This document shows, piece by piece, positions 14,372 through 15,504 of a stretch of DNA of 15,504 bases (position 1 is the stretch's first letter; each line of letters begins with the position of its first letter). Origin of the DNA: a bacterium. GTDB lineage: Bacteria; Krumholzibacteriota; Krumholzibacteria; LZORAL124-64-63. A program made the position numbers and the translations under genes. Below the pieces are notes generated by a model. That model was not told the origin of the DNA, ran no database searches, and saw only the letters and a program-made list of their open reading frames with translations. The stretch covers positions 1-15,504 of the forward strand of contig JAASSM010000004.1 of NCBI GenBank assembly GCA_021767885.1, read 5' to 3'.

Positions 14372-15504
14372 CGGGCGCACCGACGCCGCCACCGGCGACG
14401 ACCTCGCCGTGGTGACCCTGGTCCGGCCCGGACGCGACGCCTCGCTGGTCGCCGGCCTGCTCCGCCGGGCGGAGATCTCCCATCGTCCGGTGAGCGACCT
14501 GGCGGCGCTCTACGACCGCATCCTCGCCGGGTGCGGACCGGTGGTGGTGGCCTCGGAGATGCTCCGTGGCGGCACCGCCGCGCTCGGACGCACCCTGGCC
14601 ACGCAGCCGAACTGGTCGGACGTCCCGGTGATCCTCTTCGCCAGGGAACACACCCGCCTCGCCGCGGAGTTCACGCCGTTGATCGACCGCAGCAACACCA
14701 CGCTCCTGCGCCGGCCGGTCCAGTCGGTGACCTTCCTGACGGTGGTGCGCTCGGCGGTGGCCGACCGCGAGCGGCAGTACGCGGTGCGGGACCTGCTGGA
14801 CTCCCTCGAGCGGCTCAACCGCCGCAACCGCCGGCGGATCATCCAGCTCCAGCGGCTGGCGGTCCAGCTGACGCGCGCCGAGGAACGGGAACGCCGCCGG
14901 CTCGCCGGCCTGCTCCACGACGATCTGCAGCAGCTCCTGGTGGGGGCGCAGTTCCGCCTCAACGTCCTGGAACGGCGGCTCCGCAGCGGACGCGATCTCG
15001 GCGAGCCCCTGCAGGAACTGGGGCAGCAGATCACCGCGGCCATCGAGCAGTCCCGCAACCTCTCCCACGAGCTGACTCCCCCGCCCCTGCGTCGGCGCAG
15101 CCTGGGCGAGGCGCTCCAGTGGCTGGCCGACCGCATGCGCAGCTTCTATCGCCTGGACGTGACGCTCGAGGCCGATGCGGAACTGAGCCTGGATTCCGAG
15201 GACATGGAGATCTTCGCCTACCGTACCGTCCAGGAGCTGCTCTTCAACGTGGTCAAGCATGCCGGCACCGACCGGGCCTGGGTGCGGTTCCAGGCCGACG
15301 GCGACCATACCGAGATCCTCGTGCAGGACCAGGGCCGCGGCTTCGACCCGCCGTCGCCGGATGCCGAGGTCAGCGAGGATCCCGGTCTGGGGCTCTTCAG
15401 CATCGCCGAGCGCGCCGAGCTCCTCGGCGGCGGCATGGAGGTGTGGAGCGAGCCGGGCGCGGGTTGCCGGGTGTGCCTGCGCATCCCCCGCCGGCCGGCG
15501 GCCC
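14361..15504 (+). CDS. Histidine kinase (HisKA_3/HATPase) with N-terminal pseudo-receiver, C-terminus cut by window edge
   Basis: The frame stays open to the window end (381 codons). Residues about 14-130 have the strand/helix pattern of a response-regulator receiver but lack its active site. The phospho-Asp strand reads VVVASEML, the strand-4 Thr is Ala (VILFARE), and the strand-5 lysine position reads LLRRPV. A charged coiled coil (135-178) leads to the dimerisation box RRRLAGLLHDDLQQLL, with His186 in the NarX/DegS-type HDDLQQ motif. The ATPase domain has the N box ELLFNVVKHA (Asn296), G1 DQGRGF (Asp323) and G2 GLGLFSIAERAELLGG. No membrane segment is seen, so it is a soluble kinase. The ATG at 14361 lies inside the KaiC-like gene's end, so it is probably coupled. 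A LuxR-type regulator would be expected as the target, but none is in the window. Confidence 0.9.
   Translation, partial: MPTDGRTDAATGDDLAVVTLVRPGRDASLVAGLLRRAEISHRPVSDLAALYDRILAGCGPVVVASEMLRGGTAALGRTLATQPNWSDVPVILFAREHTRLAAEFTPLIDRSNTTLLRRPVQSVTFLTVVRSAVADRERQYAVRDLLDSLERLNRRNRRRIIQLQRLAVQLTRAEERERRRLAGLLHDDLQQLLVGAQFRLNVLERRLRSGRDLGEPLQELGQQITAAIEQSRNLSHELTPPPLRRRSLGEALQWLADRMRSFYRLDVTLEADAELSLDSEDMEIFAYRTVQELLFNVVKHAGTDRAWVRFQADGDHTEILVQDQGRGFDPPSPDAEVSEDPGLGLFSIAERAELLGGGMEVWSEPGAGCRVCLRIPRRPAA

Noticed and set aside
12731..14392. 553-aa minus-strand frame opposite the KaiC-like gene
   Set aside because: It has no motif, while both Walker A/B sets are on the plus strand.
14178..15308. 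376-aa minus-strand frame at the right edge
   Set aside because: It is antisense to the histidine kinase, whose H, N, G1 and G2 boxes are intact on the plus strand.
1..15504. Mobile elements, CRISPR arrays, tRNA or rRNA genes
   Set aside because: I saw no transposase, regularly spaced repeats, tRNA-like cloverleaf ending or rRNA sequence on either strand by reading; a dedicated search was not possible.

Overview
The window is very G+C-rich (about 70% by eye) chromosomal bacterial DNA with densely packed, intact housekeeping-type genes. I see no mobile element, CRISPR array, rRNA or tRNA. Shine-Dalgarno sites are strong (one is almost fully complementary to the usual 16S 3' tail). The gene content (phosphoenolpyruvate synthase, a bacterial Cdc48-type ATPase, UPF0182, a KaiC-like ATPase with a histidine kinase, secreted proteins with signal peptides) fits a Gram-negative, probably proteobacterial host. 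One exported protein is extremely acidic, which hints at a halophilic or halotolerant lifestyle. The taxonomic reading is inference.

Layout. (1) Minus strand, 1-3079: a truncated exported LVIVD-repeat protein and a 782-aa two-ring Cdc48/p97-type AAA+ ATPase whose second ring lacks the Walker B glutamate. (2) 3080-3430: a 351-bp divergent intergenic region. (3) Plus strand, 3431-4939: a predicted phosphoribosyltransferase and a small exported acidic protein made of two repeated domains, ending at a hairpin shared with the convergent next gene. (4) Minus strand, 5084-5677: a ribosome hibernation factor domain fused to a cold-shock domain. (5) Plus strand, 5931-6701: an SDR oxidoreductase that looks monocistronic. 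(6) Plus strand, 6860 to the end: phosphoenolpyruvate synthase, short-LID adenylate kinase-like protein, UPF0182 membrane protein, KaiC-like double ATPase and a DegS/NarX-type histidine kinase, the last cut by the window edge.

How they may work together. PPS releases AMP, and the kinase overlapping its stop codon by ATGA would convert AMP with ATP to ADP, a sensible metabolic pair. After a 68-bp gap holding a perfect GC palindrome, a second tightly coupled set follows: UPF0182 overlaps the KaiC-like gene by ATGA, and that gene overlaps the kinase by 11 bp. A giant uncharacterised membrane/extracytoplasmic protein, a RecA-fold nucleotide switch and a kinase with a degenerate receiver domain therefore appear to be made together. 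This is the best candidate for an undescribed signalling module here. The nearby hibernation factor, PEP synthase and Cdc48 ATPase suggest a stress or energy-limitation neighbourhood, but that theme is inference.

Three or four plus-strand genes share a promoter-like arrangement (TTGCGR or similar, 16-17 bp, TANNNT). Many long open frames antisense to, or extending upstream of, the real genes are by-products of the high G+C content and are not annotated.
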